64,000 nucleotides of DNA from Pseudomonas frederiksbergensis (GCF_003732705.1 NZ_MOBR01000019.1:175490-239489), one strand, 5' to 3'. Positions 41,856 to 51,180 are shown, counted from the stretch's first letter. Notes: generated by a model from the sequence alone, not told the origin. Program-made: numbers and translations.

Positions 41856-43244
41856 ATGAGTGGCGAAAAAAACGTCGAGCAGTGGAAAGCGTTTATCGAA
41901 GGTTGCGTGGACTTCCGTCCGGCAGACGGGGTGTTCCGGATCGCCCGGGATATTTTCACCGAGCCGCAGTTATTTGATCTGGAGATGGAACTGATCTTCG
42001 AAAAGAACTGGATTTACGCCTGCCATGAAAGCGAGCTGGCCAACAATCACGACTTCGTCACCATGCGCGCCGGCCGACAGCCCATGATCATTACCCGCGA
42101 CGGCGATGGTCAGCTCAATGCACTGATCAACGCCTGCCAGCATCGCGGCACAACGTTGACCCGCGTCGGCAAGGGCAACCAGTCGACCTTCACCTGCCCG
42201 TTCCATGCCTGGTGCTACAAAAGTGACGGTCGCCTGGTGAAGGTCAAGGCGCCTGGCGAATACCCCGAAAGTTTCGACAAGGCCACCCGCGGCCTGAAAA
42301 AAGCGCGCATCGAGAGCTACAAGGGGTTTGTGTTTATCAGCCTGGACGTCAACGCCGATAACAGCCTCGAAGACTTCCTCGGCGACGCCAAGGTGTTCTT
42401 CGACATGATGGTGGCCCAGTCGCCGACCGGTGAGCTGGAGGTGTTGCCCGGCAAGTCGGCGTACACCTACGACGGCAACTGGAAACTGCAAAACGAAAAC
42501 GGCCTGGACGGCTATCACGTCAGCACCGTCCACTATAACTACGTGGCCACGGTGCAGCACCGCCAGCAGGTCAACAGCGAGAACGGCACCAGCACCAGCG
42601 GCACCCTGGACTACAGCAAACTCGGCGCCGGCGACGCCAACACCGATGACGGCTGGTTTGCCTTCAACAATGGCCACAGCCTGTTGTTCAGCGACATGCC
42701 GAACCCTGCGGTGCGCTCCGGTTACGCCACGATCATGCCGCGCCTGATCGAAGAGCACGGCCAGGAAAAAGCCGAATGGATGATGCATCGGCTGCGTAAT
42801 CTGAACATTTATCCGAGCCTGTTTTTCCTCGATCAGATCAGCTCGCAGCTGCGCATCATCCGCCCGGTGGCCTGGAACAAAACCGAGATCATCAGCCAAT
42901 GCCTGGGGGTCAAGAACGAATCAGACGTGGATCGGGAAAACCGTATTCGCCAGTTCGAAGACTTCTTCAACGTGTCGGGCCTCGGCACGCCGGATGACCT
43001 GGTGGAATTTCGCGAAGCCCAGCGCGGTTTCCAGGCGCGCCTGGAGCGCTGGAGCGATATTTCCCGCGGCAGCCACCGCTGGGAAACCGGCGCCACGCCC
43101 AACAGCGAGTCCATCGGCATCGCCCCCGCCATGACCGGCACCGAATTCACCCACGAAGGGCTTTACGTCAACCAGCACAGCAACTGGCAGAAATTCCTGC
43201 TCGATGGCCTGGAAGCGAAATCCCTGAAACTCCGTGAGGTGTGA
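41856..43244 (+). CDS. antA: Anthranilate 1,2-dioxygenase large subunit
   Basis: 462 aa. Rieske centre CQHRGTTLTRVGKGNQSTFTCPFHAWCY shows the C-x-H and C-x2-H ligands (quoted in parts: CQHRG, CPFHAWC); the catalytic iron site is NGLDGYHVSTVHYNY with its two His. Together with AntB it forms the oxygenase that turns anthranilate into catechol with loss of CO2 and NH3. AGAGG precedes the ATG. The stop runs into the antB ribosome site. Confidence 0.95.
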   Translation: MSGEKNVEQWKAFIEGCVDFRPADGVFRIARDIFTEPQLFDLEMELIFEKNWIYACHESELANNHDFVTMRAGRQPMIITRDGDGQLNALINACQHRGTTLTRVGKGNQSTFTCPFHAWCYKSDGRLVKVKAPGEYPESFDKATRGLKKARIESYKGFVFISLDVNADNSLEDFLGDAKVFFDMMVAQSPTGELEVLPGKSAYTYDGNWKLQNENGLDGYHVSTVHYNYVATVQHRQQVNSENGTSTSGTLDYSKLGAGDANTDDGWFAFNNGHSLLFSDMPNPAVRSGYATIMPRLIEEHGQEKAEWMMHRLRNLNIYPSLFFLDQISSQLRIIRPVAWNKTEIISQCLGVKNESDVDRENRIRQFEDFFNVSGLGTPDDLVEFREAQRGFQARLERWSDISRGSHRWETGATPNSESIGIAPAMTGTEFTHEGLYVNQHSNWQKFLLDGLEAKSLKLREV

Positions 43245-43246
43245 CC

Positions 43247-43738
43247 ATGAATGCGCAATTGCAGTACCAGATCGAGCAGTTTTTCTACCGCAAATCCGAA
43301 CTGTGCGATGCCCAGGAGTGGGACGCCTATATCAGCCTGTTCGACCAACACAGTGAATTTCACCTGCCGCAATGGGACTCGGAGCACGTCTACACCCGCG
43401 ATCCGAAACGTGAAATGTCGCTGATCTACTACCCCAACCGCTCGGGACTGGAAGACCGGGTGTTCCGCTTGCGCACCGGCAAATCCGCCTCATCGACCCC
43501 GATGCCGCGCACCTTGCACCTGATCAACAACGTGCGCATCAGCGAACTCGACGACGGTGAACTGGAGGTGCGCCTGAACTGGCACACGTTGTTCTATCGC
43601 CTGGCCACTTCCGAGCAGTTCTTTGGCCGCGCGACCTATCACCTCAAGCCCCACGCCGACAGTTGGCTGATCACCCGCAAGCATGTGCTGCTGCTCAACG
43701 ACACGATCAATTCGGTGCTCGATTTCTACCACCTCTGA
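43247..43738 (+). CDS. antB: Anthranilate 1,2-dioxygenase small subunit
   Basis: 163 aa from the ATG at 43247 (GAGG seven bases upstream; a GTG six bases earlier is open). Typical beta subunit, NTF2-like fold: IEQFFYRKSELCDAQEWDAYISLF and NWHTLFYRL. It has no cofactor and supports hexamer assembly with AntA. Two bases separate it from the antA stop. Confidence 0.95.
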   Translation: MNAQLQYQIEQFFYRKSELCDAQEWDAYISLFDQHSEFHLPQWDSEHVYTRDPKREMSLIYYPNRSGLEDRVFRLRTGKSASSTPMPRTLHLINNVRISELDDGELEVRLNWHTLFYRLATSEQFFGRATYHLKPHADSWLITRKHVLLLNDTINSVLDFYHL

Positions 43739-43756
43739 CCCCCTGGAGACCGGAGC

Positions 43757-44776
43757 ATGAACCATAAGGTCGCGTTCAGTTTTGCTGACGGAAAAACACT
43801 GTTTTTTCCCGTACAACCCAACGAAATACTGCTCGACGCCGCCCTGCGCAATGGCATCAACATTCCGCTGGATTGCCGCGAAGGCGTCTGCGGAACCTGT
43901 CAGGGCCGCTGTGAATCGGGGGATTACAGCCAGGATTATGTGGATGAAGAAGCGCTCTCCAGCCAGGACCTGCAACAACGCAAAATGCTCACCTGCCAGA
44001 CCCGGGTGAAGTCCGATGCGGCGTTTTATTTCGACTTCGCTTCCAGCCTGTGCAACGCGTCGGGTCCCGAGCAACTCAGCGGCACGGTCACAGGTGTTCG
44101 GCAAATCTCGGCCAGCACCGCGATTCTGCATCTGGACCTTGGCCCGACCAACCCGTTGGACTTTCTGCCGGGGCAATACGCCCGGTTGCTGATCCCGGGA
44201 ACGGAAAGCAAACGATCCTACTCGTTCGCCAATCGGCCGAGCAGCGGCAATCGGATGCAATTCCTGATTCGCCTGTTACCCGACGGCGTGATGAGCAACT
44301 ACATCCGCGAGCGCTGCCAGGTGGGGGACAACATCGCACTGGAGGCACCGCTGGGGGCCTTCTATCTTCGCCACGTGGCCAAACCGCTGATCCTGGTGGC
44401 GGGCGGAACCGGGCTTTCCGCGTTGCTCGGCATGCTCGACGAACTGGCCGAGCGTGGTTGCCCGCAACCGGTGCATTTGTACTACGGCGTGCGGGACGCC
44501 GCCGATCTGTGCGAACGGGCACGAATCGACGCCTATGCTGAACGCATCCCAGGGTTTCGCTACTCCGAAGTGGTGAGTGACCCGTCGGCGCAATGGACGG
44601 GCAAACGCGGCTACATTGCCGAACATTTCGACATCGCTGAACTGCACGACGCACCTGCCGATATGTATGTCTGCGGACCACCGCCGATGGTCGAATCGAT
44701 CAAGAGCTGGCTGCAATCCCAGGCACTGGACAGCGTTCATCTGTATTACGAAAAATTTACCGAGAGTAATATCTGA
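43757..44776 (+). CDS. antC: Anthranilate dioxygenase reductase
   Basis: 339 aa. N-terminal plant-type [2Fe-2S] ferredoxin with Cys at CREGVCGTCQGRC and a later MLTCQTRV; central FAD domain with RSYSFANRPSS; C-terminal NADH domain with AGGTGLSALLGML. It passes electrons from NADH to AntAB. It follows antB after 18 bases and closes the antABC set. Confidence 0.95.
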   Translation: MNHKVAFSFADGKTLFFPVQPNEILLDAALRNGINIPLDCREGVCGTCQGRCESGDYSQDYVDEEALSSQDLQQRKMLTCQTRVKSDAAFYFDFASSLCNASGPEQLSGTVTGVRQISASTAILHLDLGPTNPLDFLPGQYARLLIPGTESKRSYSFANRPSSGNRMQFLIRLLPDGVMSNYIRERCQVGDNIALEAPLGAFYLRHVAKPLILVAGGTGLSALLGMLDELAERGCPQPVHLYYGVRDAADLCERARIDAYAERIPGFRYSEVVSDPSAQWTGKRGYIAEHFDIAELHDAPADMYVCGPPPMVESIKSWLQSQALDSVHLYYEKFTESNI

Positions 44777-44819
44777 CGCTTCAAATCAGGCCTGACAACA
44801 AAAACGAGAAGGGAACCAG

Positions 44820-46223
44820 ATGGCGGATGAAATCTTGCAACAGGGAACGCTCAAGCGAGGGTTGAAAAATCGCCATATTCAACTGATCGCGTTGGGCGGA
44901 GCGATTGGCACCGGGCTGTTCCTGGGCTCCGCCGGCGTACTCAAGTCGGCCGGGCCATCGATGATTCTCGGCTACGCGATCGCCGGGTTCATCGCCTTTT
45001 TGATCATGCGCCAATTGGGCGAGATGATTGTCGAAGAGCCGGTTGCCGGTTCCTTCAGCCACTTCGCCCACAAATACTGGGGCGGTTATGCCGGGTTTCT
45101 GTCCGGCTGGAACTACTGGGTGCTGTATGTGCTGGTCGGCATGGCCGAGCTGACGGCCGTCGGCAAATACGTGCAGTTCTGGTGGCCGGAGATTCCCACT
45201 TGGGTCAGCGCGGCGGTGTTCTTCGTGCTGGTCAACCTGATCAACACGATGAACGTGAAAATCTTCGGCGAGATGGAATTCTGGTTTGCGATCATCAAGG
45301 TCGTGGCCATCATCGGCATGATCGTCCTGGGTTGCTACATGCTGTTCAGCGGCTCGGGCGGCCCGCAAGCCTCGGTCAGTAACCTGTGGAGCCACGGCGG
45401 TTTCTTCCCCAATGGCACCAACGGTTTGCTGATGTCGATGGCGTTCATCATGTTCTCCTTCGGTGGCCTGGAACTGGTCGGCATCACCGCCGCTGAAGCC
45501 AGCGAGCCGAGGAAGGTCATCCCTAAAGCGATCAACCAAGTGGTTTATCGCGTGCTGATCTTCTACGTCGGCGCACTCACCGTCCTGCTGTCGCTGTACC
45601 CATGGGATCAACTGCTGCAGACCCTCGGTGCGTCCGGCGATGCCTACAGCGGCAGCCCATTCGTGCAGATTTTCTCCCTGATCGGCAGTGACACGGCGGC
45701 GCAGATCCTCAACTTCGTGGTGCTGACGGCGGCGCTTTCGGTCTACAACAGCGGCGTCTACTGCAACAGCCGCATGCTCTACGGCCTGGCCGAACAGGGC
45801 GATGCACCGAAGTCGCTGATGAAGCTGAACAAACAGGGCGTGCCATTGCGCGCGTTGGGGATCTCGGCGCTGATTACGATGCTGTCGGTGCTGGTCAACT
45901 ACCTCGCGCCCCATGAAGCGCTGGAATTGCTGTTCGCCCTGGTGGTCGCTTCGCTGATGATCAACTGGACGCTGATCAGCCTGACTCACCTGAAGTTTCG
46001 CAAAGTCATGGGCCAGCAAGGCATCGTGCCCAGCTTCAAGTCGTTCTGGTTTCCCTTCAGCAACTATCTGTGCCTGGCGTTCATGGCCGTGATCATCTGG
46101 GTGATGTGGATGATTCCGGGGATACGCGCGTCGGTCTTCGCGATACCGGTGTGGGTGTTGATCATCTATGTGTTCTACCGGGTGCGTGTGGCGAGGGATC
46201 GAGCAGTGCCCGTCGCGCAATAA
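44820..46223 (+). CDS. Aromatic amino acid permease, AroP-like
   Basis: 467 aa, twelve helices, start LKRGLKNRHIQLIALGGAIGTGLFLGSAGVLKSAGPSMILGYA, the AroP/PheP-type AAT signature. It follows antC after 43 bases on the same strand and probably shares its transcript, so tryptophan or another aromatic amino acid is the likely cargo. The unit ends in a strong terminator. Confidence 0.88.
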   Translation: MADEILQQGTLKRGLKNRHIQLIALGGAIGTGLFLGSAGVLKSAGPSMILGYAIAGFIAFLIMRQLGEMIVEEPVAGSFSHFAHKYWGGYAGFLSGWNYWVLYVLVGMAELTAVGKYVQFWWPEIPTWVSAAVFFVLVNLINTMNVKIFGEMEFWFAIIKVVAIIGMIVLGCYMLFSGSGGPQASVSNLWSHGGFFPNGTNGLLMSMAFIMFSFGGLELVGITAAEASEPRKVIPKAINQVVYRVLIFYVGALTVLLSLYPWDQLLQTLGASGDAYSGSPFVQIFSLIGSDTAAQILNFVVLTAALSVYNSGVYCNSRMLYGLAEQGDAPKSLMKLNKQGVPLRALGISALITMLSVLVNYLAPHEALELLFALVVASLMINWTLISLTHLKFRKVMGQQGIVPSFKSFWFPFSNYLCLAFMAVIIWVMWMIPGIRASVFAIPVWVLIIYVFYRVRVARDRAVPVAQ

Positions 46224-46237
46224 TCCCGCGCGTAACA

Positions 46238-46272
46238 AAAAGCCCCGGCATTCGATGAATACCGGGGCTTTT
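46238..46272. terminator. Bidirectional intrinsic terminator
   Basis: AAAAGCCCCGG and CCGGGGCTTTT arms with a 13-base loop between the convergent permease and kynA genes. Confidence 0.92.
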
Positions 46273-46286
46273 CTATTTGGGCTGGA

Positions 46287-47141
46287 TCAGAGCGTCGAGC
46301 GTACGCGCCATAGCTCCGGGAACAGCACGGTGTCGAGCATCTTGCGCAAGTAACCGACACCTTCCGTGCCGCCGGTACCCGGTTGGAAGCCGATGATCCG
46401 CTCGACCGTAGTGACATGCCGGAAGCGCCATTGGCGGAACGAGTCTTCGAGGTCGATGAGTTTTTCCGCCAGTTGATAGAGATCCCAATACCGCGACGGA
46501 TCTTTGTAGACCACACGCCACGCCGCTTCGACCGAAGCGTCATGTTGCGTCGGGCTGGTCGGGTCACGTTCGAAACGCTGCGGATCAATCGCCAGGCCGG
46601 CGCTGGCCATCAAGCGAATCGCTTCGTCATACAGCGACGGTGTCGCGATGGCTTTTTCGAGTGCCTGCAACAGCTCCGGGCGATGGGCATGGGGGCGCAA
46701 TAACGTCGCGCTTTTGTTGCCCAGAATGAACTCGATCTCGCGGTACTGAAATGACTGGAAGCCCGACGACTGCCCCAGAAAAGGCCGAATCGAGTGGTAC
46801 TCAGTCGGCGTCATGGTGGCCAGCACCGTCCAGGCGTGCACCAGTTGATCAAAGATCCGCGAAACCCGCGCCAGCATCTTGAAGGCTGGCGGCAACTCAC
46901 CCAGGCGCAGGTGTTCGCGGGCAGCCTTGAGCTCATGGAGCATCAGTTTCATCCACAGCTCTGAGGTCTGGTGCTGGATGATGAACAGCATCTCGTTATG
47001 GTCCGGCGACAACGGGTGCTGGGCACTGAGGATGCGCCCAAGGTCCAGGTAGTCGCCATAGCTCATGGAGTCGGAAAAATTCAGCTCGGCGTTATGCCAA
47101 TCCTCAGTCGGGTTACCCGGTGAATACGGACATTGGCTCAT
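46287..47141 (-). CDS. kynA: Tryptophan 2,3-dioxygenase
   Basis: 284 aa. All-helical heme enzyme: YGDYLDLGRILSAQHPLSPDHNEMLFIIQHQTSELWMKL, SSGFQSFQYREIEFILGNK, and the heme-ligand region WRFRHVTTVERIIGFQPGTGGT. It converts tryptophan to N-formylkynurenine. It overlaps the kynB stop by four bases (ATGA), so it is co-translated with kynB. In P. aeruginosa kynB is linked to kynU instead, so the order here is a different arrangement. Confidence 0.97.
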   Translation of the reverse strand: MSQCPYSPGNPTEDWHNAELNFSDSMSYGDYLDLGRILSAQHPLSPDHNEMLFIIQHQTSELWMKLMLHELKAAREHLRLGELPPAFKMLARVSRIFDQLVHAWTVLATMTPTEYHSIRPFLGQSSGFQSFQYREIEFILGNKSATLLRPHAHRPELLQALEKAIATPSLYDEAIRLMASAGLAIDPQRFERDPTSPTQHDASVEAAWRVVYKDPSRYWDLYQLAEKLIDLEDSFRQWRFRHVTTVERIIGFQPGTGGTEGVGYLRKMLDTVLFPELWRVRSTL

Positions 47142-47803
47142 GGCGCAGGCTCCTCATTTGGCGGGGTATGGAGTGGACGCAAAATGGCCCGGACCGGGCT
47201 GGCGTCGAGGTGGGCAAAGCGCAGCGGCAGAGCAATGAGTTCGTAGTCCCCTTCCGGGACGTCATCGAGCACGATGCCTTCCAGAATGGCCATGCCGTGA
47301 CGCGCCACGGCGTTGTGCGAATCCATGGTCTTGGAGTGTTGTGGGTCCAGCGAGGGCGTATCGATGCCGATCAGGCGCACGCCGAGGCTGGCGAGTAGGT
47401 CTACGGTTTCCTTGGCGACTGCTGTGAAGTCCGGGTCCCAAGTGGTCAACGGTGCTTGTCGATAAGTGCGCAACAGCACGCGCTCAGGCAGGTTGTCCAG
47501 GCGACCTTCCAATTGCTCGGGTTGCACCAGTCGGCCGCTGTCCAGGCAATGCAATACCCGGCAAGGCCCCATGTACACGTCCAGCGACACTTCACCAATC
47601 GGCGCACCCTCAGCGCTGTAATGCAGCGGCGCGTCGACATGGGCGCCCGTGTGCGGCGACAGGGTAATGCGCCCGACATTCACCGGACACTCCGGCCCGA
47701 GGGTCCAGACCCGTTCTTCCTGAAAAGGCGTATCACCCGGCCAGGTCGGTGTTGCCGTGCTCAAGGGCGGGCTGATGTCCCACCACGATCTTATTTTGTT
47801 CAT
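47138..47803 (-). CDS. kynB: Kynurenine formamidase
   Basis: 221 aa from the ATG at 47801-47803 (MNKIRSWWDISPPLS). Cyclase-family fold with metal motif HTGAHVDAPLHY, and the later GIDTPSLDP and MDSHNAVARHGM. It hydrolyses N-formylkynurenine to kynurenine and formate. The longer open frame upstream covers the promoter and is not coding. It is slightly longer than P. aeruginosa KynB (213 aa). Confidence 0.95.
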   Translation of the reverse strand: MNKIRSWWDISPPLSTATPTWPGDTPFQEERVWTLGPECPVNVGRITLSPHTGAHVDAPLHYSAEGAPIGEVSLDVYMGPCRVLHCLDSGRLVQPEQLEGRLDNLPERVLLRTYRQAPLTTWDPDFTAVAKETVDLLASLGVRLIGIDTPSLDPQHSKTMDSHNAVARHGMAILEGIVLDDVPEGDYELIALPLRFAHLDASPVRAILRPLHTPPNEEPAP

Positions 47804-47852
47804 TGCACAACTCTCGGCATATCCCGAAACGAATGATACGAGTGATACCTGT

Positions 47853-47878
47853 GAATTTTCTTGCGAAAACCTTCGCAA
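47853..47878. promoter_or_regulatory. Candidate KynR operator upstream of kynBA
   Basis: GAATTTTCTTGC (47853-47864) equals the kynU-side motif except one base. It overlaps a perfect inverted repeat TTGCGAA-AACC-TTCGCAA (47861-47878), 58-75 bases before the kynB start. The remainder of 47804-48095 shows no gene. Confidence 0.6.
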
Positions 47879-48095
47879 TCGCCGGGTTCTTTCGCATGAA
47901 CTGTCAGGAATCGGCGGTTTATCGACAGGAAGTTTCAACGAAAGAAAGCACACAACGCTCATCCGCCGATGTTGCCTGAACAGACGCTGGCGGCTGCGTT
48001 TCTGGATACCTCAATGTCGAGCACAGACAACTGAGACCGGACCAAGCCCTATAGGGTTGCGACTTCAGTTCTTCAGCCCGCTGCCCGGAGTCCAC

Positions 48096-48440
48096 ATGAC
48101 CGCACCCATCACCGTTCTTCGCGACACTCATCCACTGCCGGTACTCGACGCCTGCAAATGGGAAAAACTCGAAGGCGACCCGCACACCGTCAACCTCAAC
48201 GCCTACACCAGCGAAGATGGCAGCAAGATCATGGGCACCTGGATCTGCACGCCCGGCAAGTGGTACGTGGAATACGTGAAGTGGGAATACTGCGATTTCC
48301 GCGAGGGGTACTGCATCATCACTCCAGAAGGCAAGGAGCCGATTCATCTGCGCGCCGGGGATATCTTCGTCATTGAGCCGGGGATGAAAGGCACGTGGGA
48401 AGTGGTCGAGACCGTGCGTAAGTATTTTGTGTTTGCCTGA
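48096..48440 (+). CDS. Cupin-fold protein, DUF861/EutQ-like
   Basis: 114 aa from the ATG at 48096 with GGAG just upstream. Single cupin barrel: TWICTPGKWYVEYVKWEYCDFREGYCIITPEG followed by LRAGDIFVIEPGMKGTWEVVE. The usual metal-binding histidines are replaced, so it may not bind metal. It is divergent from kynBA and may share the control region, which raises a role in tryptophan or nitrogen metabolism, but this is positional only. Confidence 0.85.
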   Translation: MTAPITVLRDTHPLPVLDACKWEKLEGDPHTVNLNAYTSEDGSKIMGTWICTPGKWYVEYVKWEYCDFREGYCIITPEGKEPIHLRAGDIFVIEPGMKGTWEVVETVRKYFVFA

Positions 48441-48443
48441 TGC

Positions 48444-48480
48444 AAAAAAACCGGGAAATCACCCGACGTGATTCCCGGTA
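48444..48480. terminator. Intrinsic terminator hairpin
   Basis: CCGGGAAATCAC and GTGATTCCCGG arms with one bulge. The T-run lies on the minus strand side, so it fits best as the end of the mmsAB transcript; it may also stop the cupin transcript. Confidence 0.8.
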
Positions 48481-48503
48481 AATATCGAGAGGTTCATGCA
48501 GTA

Positions 48504-48597
48504 CCTGTGGGAGCGAGCTTGCTCGCGATGGCGGTGGGTCAATCAACATCAATGTTGAATGTACCGGCCTCATCGCGAGCAAGCTCGCTCCCACAGG
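48504..48597. repeat. REPIN with 27-bp perfect inverted arms
   Basis: Arms 48504-48530 and 48571-48597 built on CTGTGGGAGCGAGCTTGCTC are exact inverses. Same family as the REPIN at 34081-34170. Confidence 0.92.
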
Positions 48598-48620
48598 GAT
48601 TCAGTCTGATATGAACGGTT

Positions 48621-49508
48621 TTACTGAGGTTTGCGATAGCTGTTTATGATCGCCGAGAAGTCTTTGCCACCCTCCCCGCGCTGGCTCATCGCCTGATACA
48701 ACTGCTGGGCAACCGCGCCGAGCACCACTGGTTGGTGCGCCTGACGGGCCGCTTCCGTGGCCAACCCCAGATCCTTGAGCATCAGTTCAGCACCGAAACC
48801 ACCGGTGTAACCGCGCGAGGCCGGCGCCGTTTCGACGATACCCGGCCATGGGTTGTACATTTCCGAACTCCAGCAACGCCCGGTCGAGCTGTTGATGATC
48901 CCGGCCAACACGCCCGTGTCGATGCCCAAGGCATCGCCCAACGCCATGGCTTCGCTGACGCCGACCATGGAGATCGCCAGCAACAGGTTGTTGCAGATCT
49001 TGGCGATTTGCCCGGTGCCGACTTCGCCGCAATGCACGATGTTGCGGCCCATCTGCGCCAGTACCGGTTGCAGGGTGGCAAACAACTCAGGGGTGGCGCC
49101 GACCATAAAGGTCAGCGTCCCGGCGGCGGCACCGCCCGTGCCACCGGAAACCGGCGCATCGGCGACAGCCACGCCTTGCTTGGCCGCAGCGGCCGCCACG
49201 TCGCGCGCGGTTTGCGGATCAATGGTGCTGCAATCCACCGCCGGCACGCCTTTGCCGATACCGGCGAGTACGCCGTCTTCACCGAGCCACACGCTGCGCA
49301 CATGCACAGCCGCTGGCAGCATGGTGATCACCAGCTCTGCACCTTGTGCCGCTTCCCGCGCCGAAGCGCTGATGCTGCCGCCCAGTTGCTCCAGTTCGGC
49401 CAAAACGGTTTTGTTCAGATCGACCAGATTCAGCGCATGGCCAGCCTTGATCAGGTTGCGCGCCATCGGCGCGCCCATGTTGCCGAGACCGATAAAAGCG
49501 ATTTTCAT
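48621..49508 (-). CDS. mmsB: 3-Hydroxyisobutyrate dehydrogenase
   Basis: 295 aa. NAD-binding FIGLGNMGAPMARNLIKAGH, substrate motif DAPVSGGTGGAAAGTLTFMVG, catalytic Lys in VGTGQIAKICNNLLLA. It oxidises 3-hydroxyisobutyrate to methylmalonate semialdehyde in valine breakdown. It follows mmsA after ten bases, the classic mmsAB order. Confidence 0.96.
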   Translation of the reverse strand: MKIAFIGLGNMGAPMARNLIKAGHALNLVDLNKTVLAELEQLGGSISASAREAAQGAELVITMLPAAVHVRSVWLGEDGVLAGIGKGVPAVDCSTIDPQTARDVAAAAAKQGVAVADAPVSGGTGGAAAGTLTFMVGATPELFATLQPVLAQMGRNIVHCGEVGTGQIAKICNNLLLAISMVGVSEAMALGDALGIDTGVLAGIINSSTGRCWSSEMYNPWPGIVETAPASRGYTGGFGAELMLKDLGLATEAARQAHQPVVLGAVAQQLYQAMSQRGEGGKDFSAIINSYRKPQ

Positions 49509-49518
49509 GTCCGGCTCC

Positions 49519-51045
49519 TTAACGCAAGTTGATGGTGGTGTTCACACCGTCGTTGACGCTGTCGTCATCGAACCAGCGACTGGTGACAGTCTTGGTCTGA
49601 GTGTAGAACTGCACCACTTGCTTGCCATACGGGCCGAGGTCGCCGAGCTTCGAACCACGGGAACCGGTGAAGCTGAAGAACGGGACCGGCACCGGAATCG
49701 GGATGTTGATGCCGACCTGGCCAACGTCGATTTCGCTCTGGAACTTGCGCGCCGCCGCACCGCTTTGCGTGAACAGGCCAGTGCCGTTGCCGAACGGGTT
49801 GGCGTTGACCAGGGCAATCGCCTGATCGAGGGTGTCGACTTCCAGCACCACCAGCACCGGGCCGAAGATTTCCTGGGTGTAGATCTGCATCTCGGTCGTT
49901 ACGCCGGAGAACAGGGTCGGGCCGACAAAGTTGCCCTTCTCGAAGCCCGGCACACTGATTTCGCGACCGTCGAGTTCCAGCTTGGCGCCTTCCTTGATGC
50001 CGCTTTCGATCAGGTCGAGAATCCGCGCCTTGGCCTTTTTCGAAATCACCGGCCCGACATCGGTGCCCGACTCGCTACCCGCGTTCACTTTGAGTTTCTG
50101 CGCCAGCGCTTTCAGGTCCGGCAGCCATTGCTTGGCCGCGCCCACCAGCACCACCACGGAAGTGGCCATGCAACGCTGACCGGCCGCACCGAAACCGGCA
50201 CCGACCAAGGCGTTGAGAGTTTGTTCGCGATTGGCATCCGGCAGCACCACGGCGTGGTTCTTGGCGCCCATCATCGATTGCACGCGTTTGCCGTGTTTAC
50301 CGGCCAGGTCGTAGACGTGAGTGCCGACGGCGGTCGAACCGACGAAGGAAACGGCCTTGATGTCCTTGTGGGTGCAGAGTGCGTCCACCACGTCCTTGCC
50401 GCCGTGAACCACGTTAAGCACGCCCGCCGGAACGCCGGCCTCGATTGCCAGTTCCACCAGCAGCATGGTCGACATCGGGTCCTGCTCGGACGGCTTGAGC
50501 ACGAAGGTGTTGCCGCAGGCGATGGCCATCGGGAACATCCACAGCGGAATCATCGCCGGGAAGTTGAACGGGGTGATGCCGGCACAAACGCCGATCGGCT
50601 GACGCAGGGTGTAGGTGTCGACGCCGCCGGCGACGTTCTCGGCGAATTCGCCCATTTGCAGGGTGCCGATGGAGCACGCGTGCTCGACCACTTCCAATCC
50701 ACGGAAAATGTCGCCTTCAGCGTCAGCGATAGTTTTGCCCTGCTCGGCACTCAGGACCACAGCGATGCGCTTGGAGTGTTCGCGAATCAACGCCTGAAGC
50801 TTGAGCATGATGCGCATCCGCGCGCCGATCGGCGTCAGCTTCCAGGTCTGGAAGGCGCGATGGGCAGCGCTGATGGCGGCGTCAACTTCCTGCGCGGTAG
50901 CGAACGGAACCCTGGCCAGCACTTGCTGGGTCGCCGGGTTGATGATGTCGTGCCATTCGGTGGTCTGGGATTCGACCCACTCGCCGTCGATCAACAGCTT
51001 TACGTTTTGGACAGTGGTGTCGTTTGGCGTGAGCGATGCGTTCAT
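49519..51045 (-). CDS. mmsA: Methylmalonate-semialdehyde dehydrogenase (CoA-acylating)
   Basis: 508 aa from the ATG at 51043-51045 (GGAG six bases upstream). ALDH fold with KLLIDGEWVESQTTEWHDIINPAT, ITPFNFPAMIPLWMFPMA, FVGSTAVGTHV and the catalytic Cys in AAGQRCMATSVVV. It makes propionyl-CoA and CO2 from methylmalonate semialdehyde. Slightly longer at the N-terminus than P. aeruginosa MmsA (497 aa). Confidence 0.96.
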   Translation of the reverse strand: MNASLTPNDTTVQNVKLLIDGEWVESQTTEWHDIINPATQQVLARVPFATAQEVDAAISAAHRAFQTWKLTPIGARMRIMLKLQALIREHSKRIAVVLSAEQGKTIADAEGDIFRGLEVVEHACSIGTLQMGEFAENVAGGVDTYTLRQPIGVCAGITPFNFPAMIPLWMFPMAIACGNTFVLKPSEQDPMSTMLLVELAIEAGVPAGVLNVVHGGKDVVDALCTHKDIKAVSFVGSTAVGTHVYDLAGKHGKRVQSMMGAKNHAVVLPDANREQTLNALVGAGFGAAGQRCMATSVVVLVGAAKQWLPDLKALAQKLKVNAGSESGTDVGPVISKKAKARILDLIESGIKEGAKLELDGREISVPGFEKGNFVGPTLFSGVTTEMQIYTQEIFGPVLVVLEVDTLDQAIALVNANPFGNGTGLFTQSGAAARKFQSEIDVGQVGINIPIPVPVPFFSFTGSRGSKLGDLGPYGKQVVQFYTQTKTVTSRWFDDDSVNDGVNTTINLR

Positions 51046-51151
51046 GCTGGTCTCCGGGACGTTGTTTTTATCGAAGGAGCCAAGGCGGATAAGTCGCCTT
51101 GAGATGAGGCGTGTGTCGCGAATTGGTTGTCGGACTGTTTTTGGAGTATAG

Positions 51152-51180
51152 ATGTGCAAACTTCTAATAAGAACGCACAT
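51152..51180. promoter_or_regulatory. Nested dyad operator between mmsA and the LysR gene
   Basis: ATGTGC and GCACAT (51152-51157, 51175-51180) form a perfect outer inverted repeat, with a second dyad TTCT-AATA-AGAA (51162-51173) inside. It lies 16 bases before the LysR start and about 107 bases before mmsA, the usual place for a LysR-type autoregulatory and activation site. Binding is inferred. Confidence 0.6.

Noticed and set aside
48853..51102. 749-codon plus-strand frame over mmsB and mmsA
   Set aside because: Antisense shadow of two well-known enzymes.
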